Positions 21,261-34,728 of a stretch of 64,000 nucleotides of DNA are shown piece by piece. This DNA comes from Rhizomys pruinosus. Lineage: Eukaryota > Chordata > Mammalia > Rodentia > Spalacidae. The stretch is from NCBI GenBank assembly GCA_009823505.1, contig VZQC01009509.1, forward strand, positions 1,309,994-1,373,993. The letters are read 5' to 3'. A program made the translations under genes and the position numbers. A model generated the notes under the pieces. The model did not search any database. It was given only the letters and a program-made list of their open reading frames with translations, and was not told the origin of the DNA. Position 1 is the stretch's first letter. Every line of letters begins with the position of its first letter.

Positions 21261-22579
21261 ACCCACACACTGAAACATCAATAGGAAAACCAAACAATAC
21301 TAGAATTGGATAAATTAGAGACCAAGAACGAAAAATAGATATATTAGGGGGAGGAGGATAGTTTAAATATAAGAAAATACAAATAACCTATTAGAAGAAA
21401 TCACAATGCACTTAAGACTGCTGTATTGGGATCAAATTACATTAATATATACTTGGCCCGAGAATATAAAATTGTTAAAATATTAAGACGTTGATTGCTT
21501 TCTCTAATAGACGTAGATAGTGTCTCAGTAAATCAAGAGTGGAGTACGTAGGTAAGAGTGGCTGCATCCTAAACTTTTGGTCTGAGGTGAGCTTGCCGTT
21601 GACCCACGTTATAAGTGCCCTAGAGCTTAGAAATACCATAGCACCCTGGCGAACTAACATCAAGCAGTTGGGACAGCAGTGTGTTGTTTGGATTGCAGCG
21701 CCAGGAAAAAAAGGAGATAGAGGCGTTCCACAGGCATAATTGGTAAAATACTTGTTGTTTGATGTGGTGGGTGTGTGATAGTGTTTTCGTAAGATGCGAC
21801 ACCACAACAAATGCCTCACTGAATGTCCCTATTTGGGTTGGGAATGGTTTCATTAAAGTCCCGGTTCTTATCCCAGTTACTCAGACTGGCCCCGTCGTTT
21901 TCACACAGCTTCATCAACGGCTAACACATAAGTTTATAAAATAAACAGGTGAAAACCCTGCTAGAAGGACATGGAACATTCGGAAATAAATAATTGTACT
22001 AGTATATCCGCGCAAAAACAACACGCAGAATAAACAAAATACAACACAACAATACAAACATACAACCCAAGCTTCACATTTGCATAAGGAGGAGAAGCAG
22101 TGAAAAAAAACCAAAAGAAAGAAGAAGAACGGAGGAAGAGGCGTTGACAGAAACACTAAGGCGTGGGAACAGCCTGTACAAGCGCCGGTAAGGCAAAGAC
22201 ATAATTCTGACCACGTTCGCATGGCTGCTCCCACAAAACTTGCCTGAGGCTGCTATCACCTGGCCCAACCCCTCAACCGCAAACAGTGCCCCGCAGCGTG
22301 CTGGGGCCTTCTCCGGGCCTCCCTTCTCACCAGGCGCCCCCAGGGTCCAGATTACGACGGAATTGTGTGTTGTCTCCCAACTGCCTAGGAACCATCATTG
22401 TACTCTAAATTGAGATTTGTGGGATGGACATGGGGGAGTTAATAATGAAAATTGTGTGTTGATTGTAGTGTAGGGTGTGTGTGTACTATGATATAATAAG
22501 CTGTTAAAAGTATAATAGGGTAGTGTAGACTGTCTTGGGCATAAGAAACGGAGAGATAAGGTTCACTTGTCGACATCGA

Positions 22580-22700
22580 GAGGTTGGAGAAAGTGACTGA
22601 GAAAAAGAGACGAAAGACATGTTTGGCAGAAAGCATAAGCAAATAAAATAAATAAAAATAAAAAAAAAATAAAGGGAAGGTGGGACACGGGTCTAGATTC
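22580..22700 (-). repeat. Repeat resembling the left edge of block A (noisy copy of 44387-44518)
   Basis: Reverse complement contains the caaatctagacccgtgtccc..ctgccaaacat words that also start both A copies (7987-8060, 27551-27620). It is interrupted by A/T-rich noise and followed by a poly(A) run at 22731-22759. Confidence 0.6.
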
Positions 22701-22727
22701 AAATAATAAATATATAAACAAAATAAA

Positions 22728-22760
<33 letters not shown>

Positions 22761-24179
22761 GCTAAAAAAAGGATAGTATTATCAAGGGATGTGATATGAT
22801 ATAGTATGATATATATCTTAGTCTCTCTCATAGTATAAACCACACCCACGCACCAAATCGCTAGCTCTTGTCTCACACCAAAACTTCTTAAAGGCTCGGC
22901 TAGGTCTACCTCATGCCTAGGTACTAAAAGAAAGGAAAAGGCTAAAAGGTACTTTGCATAATTGAAAAAAAAGGGGGAAGTGGAGTACTACTATGATTCG
23001 GCATGGGTAAAGAAACTCAGATGTTCTAACAACAAACACACAACATATTCTACCAACTGTCCCACTGCATCCTTCACTACTTTTTGTAGTCCTAAGTGAC
23101 ATGGTTATAAAATTCAGGCCACCACTCTTTTGAGATGGACAATACTTTGCCAGCCATTCAATATTTTACATGTAAAATCACCTAACTAAAAGAGGATCAC
23201 CTACATTACTAAAGCAGGTCATGTTATCGCTTTTATTAATCAGATAAAAAACCATTCCTGCTGAGTGAGCCAGGTTAAGAAAGGGGTAAAGGATCTAGAT
23301 TAAGAATTCACGCTCTTAAAAGTCAATTTTCATTAAATAGGAGATAAAAGTACACAAAGTAGTCACCAGGGTGTGTATGGAAAAGGAGTTTTTACATTCT
23401 GAAGATGGTAAAATGAACTCACCAATACAGCAACAACGGCTATAACTGAGCTACAGGCTGAAGCAGGTTGAGTAGAAGAAATAGTAAGTGAACAGTGTAT
23501 CGTGCCACACTGTGACTGTAACAAGGTGTGAACCAGAAGATGACGGGCTGAAAACACAACCCTGAGATACGCTAAACAGTTCATCAGAAAAACAAAGCTG
23601 AACGTCTTTGCTTTTCTCCAGGAAGATGCTTCGGCAATCCACCCAAAAGAGGAATCAACTTATAAAAAAAAAGAACCCAAAATCATTTCTTCAAGACTAA
23701 GAGGCCAGGAGCTAGAGAACATGGCATACAGTGGTTAATAGCAGTGGTGCTGTTCTTAGCAGAAGAAACCCAGGTTCAAGTGCCAACACACGGAACCCAC
23801 ATTGCAGTAGCAACCATCTAATTGATACTACAGGTTACCAGGGGGGATATGACGTCCTCGGGGGAAAAAATTCCTCATCAATCTGGGGCATTGCAGGAAA
23901 CAAAGGTGCAACGTACATACATGCAAAGAGGTGCAGTACCGGCGGTCGATGGACACATTAAAGTTAATATATATATAGATATAATCTCTTATGTGAAGAC
24001 CACATTGCAAGAGGGGGAAAAAAAATAGAAAAAGACAAACAGCTAAAATGAACCGAGGAACGATTGACAAACTTATCCTCTTTTCTCTTGGTTTCCCTGA
24101 ATTATCCCTCACTAAGGGGAAAATGCTAAGATTTACAGTGATGAACAGAAGGAGTGTAATAAAACAAAACGAAAGAGAC

Positions 24180-24430
24180 TAGGAGAGATGGCCTAAATCG
24201 CTAGAGCACAAACACAAACAAAAACAAAAACGACTGGCTCTATGCAGGAAAGAACCCCTTTAGGATCCTCTATCAGGACCAAAGACGGCTAAGAACTGTC
24301 TTAATAACGAAACTCCAGTTCCAGGGGAAAATCCAACACACTCGTCTGCACTACACTGGTACACAAACCTACATGCATACGAGTACAACATTCATACACA
24401 TAAAAAAATAATAAAAAATTTAAAAAGAAT
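24180..24430 (+). repeat. Degraded B2 SINE (plus)
   Basis: Garbled B2 in sense order: ggagagatggcctaaatcgctagagc.., aactccagttccagggg, acacaaacctacatgcatacgagtacaacattcatacacataaaa. Counterpart near 42985-43195. Confidence 0.6.
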
Positions 24431-24582
24431 AAGAAACAAAAACATGGCTAGCATTGAGTTTGTCAAGAACATTTAAGGGTATATAATTGGGTATTCAATT
24501 GTCTCCGGGCTGGTATCCATAAAACGGTTCACAACAGAAACTATTTAAATTTAGCAAGTTCATAGTAAAAATACTTTAAAAC

Positions 24583-24790
24583 ATGAATGGTCCAGGCATG
24601 GTGGCCCGAAGGACCCCCACCAGAAGAAATCTAAGTTTGATCCCTAGCACTGGGAGGAGGGTTGCAGGGAGAAAACGGAGGTCGTAAAAATCGCTGTGAG
24701 TGTCAAGGGGCCAGACTTTGTCTACAGAGTGAGTATCCGACGAATCAGAGGTGAATAACAGGGAGACCCTGGCATGAAAAAAAAAAAAAA
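24583..24790 (+). repeat. Degraded B1 SINE (plus)
   Basis: Noisy B1 words (tggtccaggcatggtggcc.., ctctacagagtgag.., gggagaccctggcatgaaaaaaa). Counterpart of the clean B1 at 42708-42855. Confidence 0.6.
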
Positions 24791-25504
24791 GTGAATGAAA
24801 AATGTGAAAACACAGAGTTGAATAAAATACATAAAACAATAAAAAAAAAAAAAAAAAAGAGGAGCAAATGAGCATAATTGACAAAGTCACTAGAAAGAAG
24901 TACGGTTTCAAAAACAGAAAAACGGTGGCTTTTCGTCGGCTGTAAATTGGCACTGGTGGTTTCTTTCCTTGTAACCATTACCTTCTACACTACTGAATTA
25001 TGCCAGGCCACCCAGTTGTCAACTTTTGTCAGACTTTGGAATCTGTCGACCATTTAGGTCCATTGAGCCTGCTACTCTTGGGGGGAAGCTAGATGTAAAA
25101 TTTGCAGCGTGTTGGCCCCTAAAAAAAATTGTTTTGTTGGTCTAGCACGATCTTGGCTAGGTATGCGCGCTGCTAAAATACAATGTGGAGTGAGGTGACT
25201 TTTCTTGTTGTGGAAGTGTTTGTGTTCACAATAAAAAAATTAAGAAAAAGTAAGAAGGTAAGGGCAGGCTGGGGAAGAGGAAAAGGAGAGGGGACGACAA
25301 AGCGCCAGAAAAAGGAGCAGAACAGGAGAGAACCGGGGGAGGGAAAAAAAATGCTGAGACGGCAAAGGGGAAAGGGGGAAACTCAGTCAACTGTGCAAAA
25401 ATGGTGAATCCGGGGGGTTAATCCAAAGAAGAGAGGTTTCAATGAAGCAAAGAAGGGCCTCAGTTGAGGATGAATCACAAACTTTCAAAAAAGAAGTACG
25501 GCAG

Positions 25505-25840
25505 GGGGTGCTGAGAGAGATGACCTAAGCGGGTTTAATATCGCCGAGCCACGATAACTTGTGCAGATGAGAAGCCGCGTTTGGTGAGAAAAATCCCACA
25601 GCACCCACTTGGAAGGGGTGACAAAGTGGAAAGCTGGAGAACAAAAACGGTCTTTAGACGCCAAATTACCAGAGAAACATCAATAATGTTCCAGGGGAAA
25701 TCCTAGACCCTCTTTCTGACCTCCCGCGGATTGCAAAAAGCGGGACACGGGTTGCACAAACCTACCGTGCAAACAGTACAAACTCATACACTTACGAAAA
25801 ATAAATAAAATTTAGAAAAACATTAAAAAAAAAAAAAACA
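25505..25840 (+). repeat. Degraded B2 SINE interrupting an unidentified frame
   Basis: Sense B2 with many indels (gtgctgagagagatgacctaagcggg.., attcatacac-like end, A-rich tail). The clean counterpart is 41893-42152. Confidence 0.7.
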
Positions 25841-26032
25841 AAGAGGAGGGTGGAACTCAGAGCCAGACTGCTTGGACAGACCATCACGGAGGGTGAGGAC
25901 ACGTGGAAGGCCATCGTCCATAATGTCCGCCAACTATTTGAGAAGTTTTTCTTGGAAATGGATAGAAAAATGAGCAGTAACAACAAAATAAAGCCCATCT
26001 ATGCATCTGGCCTGTTTGATGATGTCTTGTAG
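25841..26032 (+). other. Unidentified 60-codon open frame (possible gene fragment)
   Basis: The frame starting at 25850 encodes 60 residues with a protein-like mix (WKAIVHNVRQLFEKFF, then KIKPIYASGLFDD) and a TAG stop. The other arm (41699-41881, minus) keeps it open with two replacements, Thr to Ser and Val to Ala. The frame is also open leftwards into the DNA beyond the B2 insertion if the B2 is ignored. I do not recognise the protein. It may be part of a second processed pseudogene or a chance frame. Confidence 0.35.
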
Positions 26033-26129
26033 ACGCTAACTCACCTAAAAGCCACATGAACCCAGGAGATGATGCATAGTTAGCATGTGAAATAGTCCTC
26101 ACAGGCTTATGCCCTTAAGCACTTGGTCC

Positions 26130-26840
<711 letters not shown>

Positions 26841-27394
26841 TGAAGGACAGTCATTGTGGTAGGAAAAGTCATACTTTGATCACTGTGGCCATTTTGGAAA
26901 GGTGTGCCTAAAAAAAGCCCTCGAAGATGAGAGGAAAGCCAAACAGCTGGTGAGGACTTTAAACTGTTCCAACAGCAGCAGAGCTGAGCTGGAGGCATGA
27001 AGAAAGTGAGGTTTTGTTTACACAGCAAGAAAGCCATTGAACTGGGCCAGGAAAACATTATGGAAAGATTCAGTCCCTACTTGGAGATGGAACAAAGGCT
27101 GCCAACCAGTGTGTATCCCTTCCCCTTTCACCGGTCACTGCTGCCTGCCAGCAAAACCACTGCTCATAGATTTAGGAACTAAAAACAGCATAGGAAGGAC
27201 CCACCCTGGGACAGACTAATAAGAAAGGTCTGTGTTAACCAGTATGGGAAGGACAATCTCTAAGATACACTGTACAAGTTTCCAAAAGCAAGTCGTGTGG
27301 ATCGAGTCCGCCCCAGTTGCATCTTAGTCCAGGATGACCCCCCGGCAGGGCCCCCCCCCGAAGACGCTGGAGTAGCACCAGCTTAAGGTAGAAA

Positions 27395-27540
27395 ACGGAT
27401 CTAGCCATGCGTGGTGGTGCACCCTTTAATCCTAGCACTTGGGAGGCAGAGGCGGCCAGATCTCTGTGAGGTTCAGGCCAGCTGTCGACAGAGTGAGGTT
27501 CCAGGACAGCTGGGGCTCCAGGGAGACCCGGTCTAAAAAA
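27395..27540 (+). repeat. B1 SINE at the inverted-B/block-A junction
   Basis: Sense B1 with indels (gcgtggtggtgcaccctttaatcc..gggagacccggtctaaaaaa). Counterpart of 40205-40357. Its A-rich end runs straight into block A copy 2. Confidence 0.8.
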
Positions 27541-27905
27541 GAACCATTTTAACAAATCTAGACCCGTGTTCCCGCCCATTCCCCCACCCCGCCAGAGCTC
27601 ATGCATTCTGCCAAACATGCTTTTCATCTCTTAGTCTTTCTCAATATTGTCCATGGGGAAGTTGACTGTTTTGAGCAGAAGTTCACTGTTTCAGTCAGTT
27701 CTTTGATGCAGTCTTTTCTGTTGTTGTTGTCGCATTCATTTTTAAGAGCGTTTCTGAGCACTTCCTTTGAGAAGGAAGACAGAATTCTATAAAGTGGAGC
27801 TCTCTGAACCTGGCACAGAGAACCAGAAATTCTAGCTGCTATATCCCTTTAACTGGCTGATTCTTTCTTACTCTGTATCTCTGAATCGAAATGCTTGAGT
27901 CATAA

Positions 27906-27906
<1 letters not shown>

Positions 27907-27968
<62 letters not shown>
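27907..27968. repeat. Compound (GT)11(GA)20 microsatellite, copy 2
   Basis: GT run 27907-27928 and GA run 27929-27968, the same lengths as at 8339-8400. Confidence 0.95.
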
Positions 27969-27973
<5 letters not shown>

Positions 27974-27995
27974 CTTGAAATGGTATCATAGGTAG

Positions 27996-28108
27996 GCCTG
28001 GGTACGTAGCTCAGCAGCAATGTGCTTGGTATAGACCAAGACCCCAGGTTCCATCCCCAGCAACAAACACATGCATACACATCCACATACATGCACACAA
28101 ATACAATT
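27996..28108 (+). repeat. ID/B4-type SINE, copy 2
   Basis: Counterpart of 8428-8540. Confidence 0.7.
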
Positions 28109-28529
28109 AAATAAAGGAAAAAAATGCTCTCGTAGCAATTGAAATGTTATTGAAATGAAACTTTGAAATGCATTTTGTCGTCTGTTCCTCTTTCTGTTTA
28201 CCTGGCATAGACTGAATTTGGCATTTTAGGTTTCAGAATATTGGCTCCAGAGCTCGTTGTCTCAGGCACGATTAGGAATAAAGATGACCTCACTCTAAAG
28301 ATCTGTCACCCTTCTATTTTGGATGCTCGGATGCTCATTTTATCACTTCTGAGGAAGACAGCACATTTTTATTTTAAGGTTGATTTTTATAACAAATGAC
28401 CCAATTTTAATATTTTGAACTTGGTAACATTTCCACACATGCTGGTTCCTTGCTACTGAAACCAGAAATTAGTTCATTTAAATCTGACATGAAATTTGAA
28501 ACACATTTTGAAAACCTAAATGCTTATTT

Positions 28530-28580
28530 ATGTGTGTGTGTGTGTGTGCGTGTGTGTGTGTATGTGTGTATATGTGTATG
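28530..28580. repeat. (TG)n microsatellite, copy 2
   Basis: Interrupted by a single C and TATG variants; differs from 8965-9006. Confidence 0.9.
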
Positions 28581-28688
28581 TTATGCATTTGTGTGTATGG
28601 TGATGAATGTGTACAGGCTGTATATACATGTGTAGGGTAGAGGTAAACTTAGGTTGAAGATCCTAAGGAGGTGTCTACTTGTTTTTTA

Positions 28689-29388
28689 AGAAATATTTTT
28701 ATTTATTTTTATTTTATGAGTATGAGTGTTTGCTTATATGCATGTGAGTGCATTGCTCACAGAGGCCAGAAGAGGGCCTCCTGTCTCCTGGAACTGGAGA
28801 TATGGACTGTTGTTAACTTTCATGTGGTGCCAGGGAACTAACCCTGGTTCCTTACAAGAGTAGGAAGTGCTCTCAACCTGTGCGCCATCTCTCTAGGCCC
28901 CATTTGGTTTATTTTTATTTTTATTTTCTTTTTTTTTTAATTTTAATTTTTTTTAAATTTCCGTTTGTGTATGAATGTACTGTCTGCATGCAAGTTTGCG
29001 CACCCGTGTCGTGCAATGCCGCGGAGGTCAGAAGAGGGTCTCGGATTCCCCTGGAACTGGAGTTCTCCTGAAATTGGAGTTTCAGATGGTTCTCGGCTGC
29101 CATGTGGGTGCTGGGGATCGAACCCGGGTCCTCTGTAAGAGCCGTCGGCACTCTTAACCACTAGGCCATCTCTCCAGCCCCTATTTTTATTTTTTTTATG
29201 TGTATGAGTGTACTGTCTGCATGTAGGTTGGTGCACCCGTGTCGTGCAATGATGGGGAGGTCAGAAGAGGGCATTGGATTCCCCTGGAACTGGAGTTCTT
29301 AAACACCATGTGGGTGCTGGGAATCCAACCTGGGTCCTCTGCAAGAGCAGTCAGCGCTCTTAACCGCTGAGCCATCTCTCCAGCCTCC
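28689..29388 (-). repeat. Three B2 SINEs in a row, copy 2
   Basis: Counterparts of 9113-9325, 9340-9605 and 9606-9812, at 28689-28901, 28916-29181 and 29182-29388. The third has a local change (ttaaacaccatg where copy 1 has ttagccaccatg). Confidence 0.88.
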
Positions 29389-29395
29389 CCCATTT

Positions 29396-29596
29396 GTTTT
29401 TTGAGATAGGGTCTCCCACTGGCCTCTGGGGCTCACTGATTCATCTAAACTGTCCAGCAAGCCAAAGGAATCTGTCTGTCTCTACTCCCAGAGCTCTGGG
29501 ATACCAGCTCTGAGCCTGGATTTTTATATAAGGTTTCTGGGGATCAAACATGTTGTACAAGGAACACTTTAGTGACTGAACCATCTGTTTTCCCCT
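29396..29596 (-). repeat. B4-type SINE, copy 2
   Basis: Counterpart of 9820-10020. Confidence 0.7.
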
Positions 29597-30551
29597 CCCT
29601 ATATGCTTATTGATAATGATAAAGAATAGAAACATGAATGATTTACTCCAAGCCACAGAAGGTATACTGAGCAGGGCACATCTTTCTGGTTGAGAGCTTC
29701 AGGCCACGGCCTTCTACTGGTTCCTCTATGTGCACATTACAGACTATCTAAAAACACTGTCTTCTCAGAAGTAACTGAACTTGCAGAAATAGCTCATGAA
29801 GTCATTTTCTATTTAAATGGCCTGCACTTTCTAGAATAAATACTCTTTAACTAGGACGATATTAATGTATGTCTGACAGCAACTGCATTGAGAAGCCAGC
29901 TTTTGCAAAAACACTTTTGTCACCCATCCAAGTATGGGTCTTTTATGACAGATTGTTGTGTGTCTGAAGGAGCTATTGTGTCAACAGAGAACATCATAAT
30001 GAGTCTGAAAATCTGACTCAATGGAACAAATGTATTTTAATGGCATGCCTTTTACTTTAAAAGGATGTACCAAAATAGAGAGGGAATCTGAAAGCAGGGC
30101 ATTATTTTATAATGAAAGACTAATATATGGGTAGTTGTGGATGAAGGAAGACTGTGACTGGGGATGAAAATCGACTTAGTGTGGATGAAATCATTCCCAT
30201 CAGCAGACTGCAATTGCTCTGTGAGAGTTAGCTGAGATGCTAGTGGAGAAAAGTGAAAAGGGGATACAGACGGGTAGCAAGGGTCTTTCCTGAGGTGCAG
30301 GGTGAAGGTGGACGGAAGCCGTCCTTCCCAGGGTGCTCAGTGCACCTTGTAGGACCACATCTGCTCTGCTCCCAAAATGCCACAGAAGTAATTCTGAAGT
30401 AACCTTTCTCTCAGTGTTTAATTTTGCTCTTCAATTGTGACCTCACATTGACAGGTATAAGTTTGGAAAATGAGGTCAATTTTTTCCTCTTTAAAATTTT
30501 TTTATAATTTAGTTAAAAATTTTAATTTAGTTTTTATTTATTTATTAATTC
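29597..30551. other. Unique non-coding block, copy 2
   Basis: Counterpart of 10021-10980 with very few differences (a missing T near 29758, a G/A change near 30264). Confidence 0.5.
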
Positions 30552-32330
30552 ATTCACTCTTTTGGTTTTTGAGTCAGAGTCCTATTCTTTAACCCCTACT
30601 GAGCTGGAACTTGCTAAATATAGCAGGCTGGACTTAAGCTCACAGTAATCTTCCTGAGCATTAGAATTATAATCTTTGTGAGACCATGCTCCACTCAAGA
30701 CTAAGATAGCATGTATCAGATAAGTATATTGGTAGAATAAGCAACCCAAATTTCCACAGAAAGGGTGGAGATTATACAATAATGGTTGCATTTGATATTG
30801 ACATTACTGGAATTTTGAAGCTTTAAGGACTGTATATAATGTTAGCACTATTATTATTTTGTTTATTTTATTTTAGAATTTGTTGTTTTTACTTTATGTG
30901 TATTGCTGGATTGCCTGCGTGTGTGTAAGTCCATCCGCGTTATGCAGAGCCCATGGAGGTCAGAAGAGAGTGTAGGATTCTCCTGGAACTGGAGTTACAG
31001 ATCATTGTTAGCTGCCATGTGGGTGCTGGGAACTGAACCCTTGTCAGCAGCTAGTGCTCTTCACCAATCAGCCATCTCTCAAGCCCGTTTTTATTTTATT
31101 TTATTAAAAATTCTTTTTCCATTTTTATTTTTTTTGAGACAGGCACTCACTATGTATTCCTGGCTGGTCTGGAACTCATTACGTAGACTGGGCTGACCTT
31201 GAGCTCATGAGCCCTGCCTGTTCCCACCTTGTGAGTTATTTTGATGATTTTTTTTTTATATTTTATTATACTTTTATTTTTAACGTTATTCTTTATCTTA
31301 CGAGCATGTATGTAAGCACACTGCATGTGTACAATACCTGCCGAGGCCAGAAGATGACGTTGGATTCCTTGGAACTGGAATTATAGACAGTTGTTAACCA
31401 CCATGTAGGTGTTGGGAATAGAACCCAGGTCCTCTGCAAGAGCAGTCAATGCTGTTATCTGCTGAGCTGTCTCTCCAGCCTAATTGTATCCATATATATA
31501 TGTAATTTAAAATATTTTATTGTTTTTTAAAATTATTTTTTAATTTTTAATTTTATTTATTTCTCTATGTGTATGAATGTACTGTCTGCATGTAGGTCTG
31601 TGCACCCGTGTCGTGCAATGCCGCGGAGGTCAGAAGAGGGTGTCAGATTCCCCTGGAACTGGAGTTCTCCTGGAACTGGAGTTTCAGACGGTTCTCGGCC
31701 GCCATGTGGGTGCTGGGGATCGAACCTGGGTCCTCTGTAAGAGCAGTCGGCGCTCTTAACCACTAGGCCATCTCTCCAGGCCTTTATTGTTACTTTTATT
31801 TTATGTATATGACTGTAATGCCTGCATGTGTGTAAGTGTACCAGTGTCCTGCATTGCTCGTGAAGGTTAGAAGAAGGTGTTGGATCCCGGGAACTGGAGT
31901 TATGGATGGTGGTTAGTCATCATGTGGGTGCTGGAATTGAACCTGGGTCCTCTGCAAGAGCAGCCAGTGCTCTTCACCACTGAGCCATCTCTCCAGACCC
32001 TATTTATGTATTTTTGACACAGAATCTGTGTATTCCAGCTTGGCCTAGAACTCACTGAGATCTGCCTGACTCTGTCTTTCAAGTTGCTTTGTTTCCTCCC
32101 TCCTTCCCTCTTTCCCTTCTTCCCTCCCTCTCTGTTTTTTTTTTTTCCCTCTCTCCCTTCCCTCCCTCTTTACCTCCTTCTATTTGTCTTTTGAGACAGG
32201 GTCTTATGCTGTAGTGCAGTCTGTCCTGGAATGATTCACTATGTATCCTAAGCTGGCCTTGAACTCCTAGCAATTCTCCTGCCTCAGCCCCTCGAGTGCT
32301 GGGACAACAGACATGCACCTCTATATCTGG
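30552..32330 (-). repeat. SINE cluster, copy 2
   Basis: Contains, all minus strand: B1-like 30552-30696, B2 30871-31087, B1 fragment 31123-31231, B2 31246-31481, duplicated-unit B2 about 31527-31782, B2 31798-31999, B1 fragment 32004-32087, pyrimidine tract 32092-32172, B1-like 32184-32330. In this copy the 5' target repeat of the nested B2 (before 31527) is shortened. Confidence 0.85.
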
Positions 32331-33091
32331 TTGTTTCTATGATTAGCAAGGGAGTTTATAATTTGTGGAAATATAATGTGGTACGTTTGCTACTTGCATA
32401 CTATCCTGTTTGTTACAGTTCTTATTCTGAGGTATCAGAAACTCTGTACATGCTTGCTTTTATACTAAGATAAAAAATTTGGCATGTGCTGTCAGCCTTG
32501 GGCCTGTGTTTTATCAGGGTCCATGATGATCCATAGGGTTTTTGTGTTACAACTGCCGACTAGAAACAGCAGGAGGTCTGTTTCGTCAAAGGCCTCTTAG
32601 GAGGCTGAGCCCCTTTGGCAAGAGAAGTGGAGGAAGTCGGAAAGAGAATATAAGTGTTTGATTGTCACAGAAAACATTCATTTTCTGGGCAGGGTTTCCT
32701 GTCGACTCCAAGTTGCCATGTCCCCTACCATCTCCCCCTTCACGCCTGATGGCCGCAGTGCCACGTTAGACTCCGCTTTGCTTGGTTCATAAATGCAGGG
32801 GGCAGCTCTTTCCTCTATTGGACAGGGAAGTCTTTTGAGGAATACTGTGTGAATGGCAGCCAGGAGCCTGTGATGCGATAGAGAGCCTAGAATGAGAATA
32901 GGCATGCCTAGCTGGGCGTGGCCACGGTGGGGTGTGGGTCTGTTTGTGTGGTGGTCTCTCGAGGAAGACAATGTCCTACTCTGCAGTTCTCAGTAGCATC
33001 TAGGGGGTTTCCAGGAGGTCAGTGACCCAGAACTGGAGGGTGGTGTGGTAAATGAGCATTTCTGACCTTGTTCACCTTTAAGAAAGTAGCA
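32331..33091. other. Unique non-coding block, copy 2
   Basis: Counterpart of 12764-13524; essentially identical. Confidence 0.45.
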
Positions 33092-33259
33092 TGGCAGGCA
33101 AGTATGGTGGTGCCCGCCTTTAATCCCAGCTCTCTGAAGGCAGAGGCAGGCGGATCTCTGTGAGATTGAGGCCAGCCTGGTCTACATAGTGAGTTCCAGG
33201 CCAGCTGGGGCTACAGGGAGACACTGTCTCAAAACAAACAAACAAACAAACAAACAAAA
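33092..33259 (+). repeat. B1 SINE, copy 2
   Basis: Counterpart of 13525-13692, with the same (CAAA)n tail length. Confidence 0.92.
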
Positions 33260-34368
33260 AAGAGCAACATGGAACAACCAGGTCAGTGAAAGAGGTACTG
33301 CAATTCCTGCAGACATGTATGAGTTATGTCAGGAAATGGACTACAGCCTGTGAGTCTCCAACTTCTTGAGAAAGTGCTTTGCATCGCAGAAGCACAGGGT
33401 GCTGAATGAATAGTGCAGACACTTGAAAGTTATAAGTGAAGGAAAACTATGGGACCACCCTCCCTTCTCTTCCCATTCTGAACTTCCAAGGTCCTTTAAG
33501 TCCCCCCCACTGGAAAACAGGGATGGTTCCCAGGCAGGCAAGGTGGACCTGCCCCTCTTGGCCTGAACAGCAGGGATGTATGTGACCATCAGTGGAGGGC
33601 CACCCTGGGAGTTTGTCTCCTTACATGCAAAGCCCCAGAAGTAAGCGTCTCCTTCAAATTCCAGACTTGGTTTCAGTGAACTGAAAGGAGTCTTTTGTCC
33701 TCTGGCAAACCACACATTCCAGAGACTAATTTGAAAAGCCAGATTTGTGAGCGATGGAGGGTCCATTGAAGGAAGGAGCGTCTGTGTTGGAGATGGAATA
33801 GGGCAGGGGTGAAAAGCTGAGGTGAGGACATGGCAGTTTTATGTATGCAGGGTCCCGTTTCCTAACAGCACTTTGACCTATAGCAGGTGATGAATGCCTA
33901 GTGGTTGAATGGATGGTTGAGGGCACATTTTGGGGGTGTATTTTCTATGTGTGGCCATTAAAGGGGTATTAGAGAAGACTTAGTGTTTTTTTTCTGCACT
34001 GTCTGCAGCAATTTGCCAAAGGATGCTCGCCTTTCCAGAGTGAAGCTTACCACCAGAAAACGTCCTGGAGTCTGTTTTCAGTTCATACTTCCCTGTGTAT
34101 TTAAAGGAGTTTTCAAAGTGCCCTTGGAAACTGCTGGCAAAGAGGAACTGCAGCAGGGGGACTGGAAGGTCAGCACTGCCTATATCTAGGTTAGACGAAG
34201 ATGGAAAAGCGCTTCTGAGCCGAGTTCCGCCCCCACCTGGGCTAAAACCACCCGTTGGCACCGGAAACCTTTTTCTGTATTTTCAAAATATCACAGCCTA
34301 TAATTTTGCACACTAAATTTGACTGTATTGACATTGGCACCAGTAAACTTGGTCTGTCTTCCCAGATC

Positions 34369-34374
<6 letters not shown>
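33260..34374. other. Unique non-coding block, copy 2
   Basis: Counterpart of 13693-14726 plus the first 81 bases absent from copy 1. Differences are single substitutions (for example G/C near 34118) that merge or split short chance frames between the copies. Confidence 0.45.

Positions 34375-34436
<62 letters not shown>
34375..34436. repeat. (TC)31 microsatellite
   Basis: Uninterrupted TC run, lying within the stretch that is Ns in copy 1. Confidence 0.98.
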
Positions 34437-34438
<2 letters not shown>

Positions 34439-34728
34439 AGAGCATAGGAAGTCACGTTCTGTTTCAGTTTTGACTTGTTCCAGCTGAGACAAATTTGCTT
34501 AACAGTGAGTGTTAGAGTACATTGCTAGCACCTTGTGGGAACATGGAGGTAGTAGGGACGTTTGGGAAACATTAACAGTTCAGTTCAGCAGACATTAACA
34601 GAAGCCCAAGAGTGTCAGTTTGTCTTCTGGGTTTGGGGAATATGGGAACAAGTACCATGGCTCCCTGTCCTTCCTGGGGTTTACTCAGTACTCAGAGAAG
34701 TAAACTCAGGATAAGAAATGCATTTGTA
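34437..34728. other. Unique sequence present only in copy 2
   Basis: Falls in the copy 1 gap; no element recognised. Confidence 0.5.

Noticed and set aside
20533..22340. Apparently unique sequence with no relatives
   Set aside because: On reverse-complement comparison it follows 44660-45880 in order with many indels, so it is a noisy copy, not new DNA.
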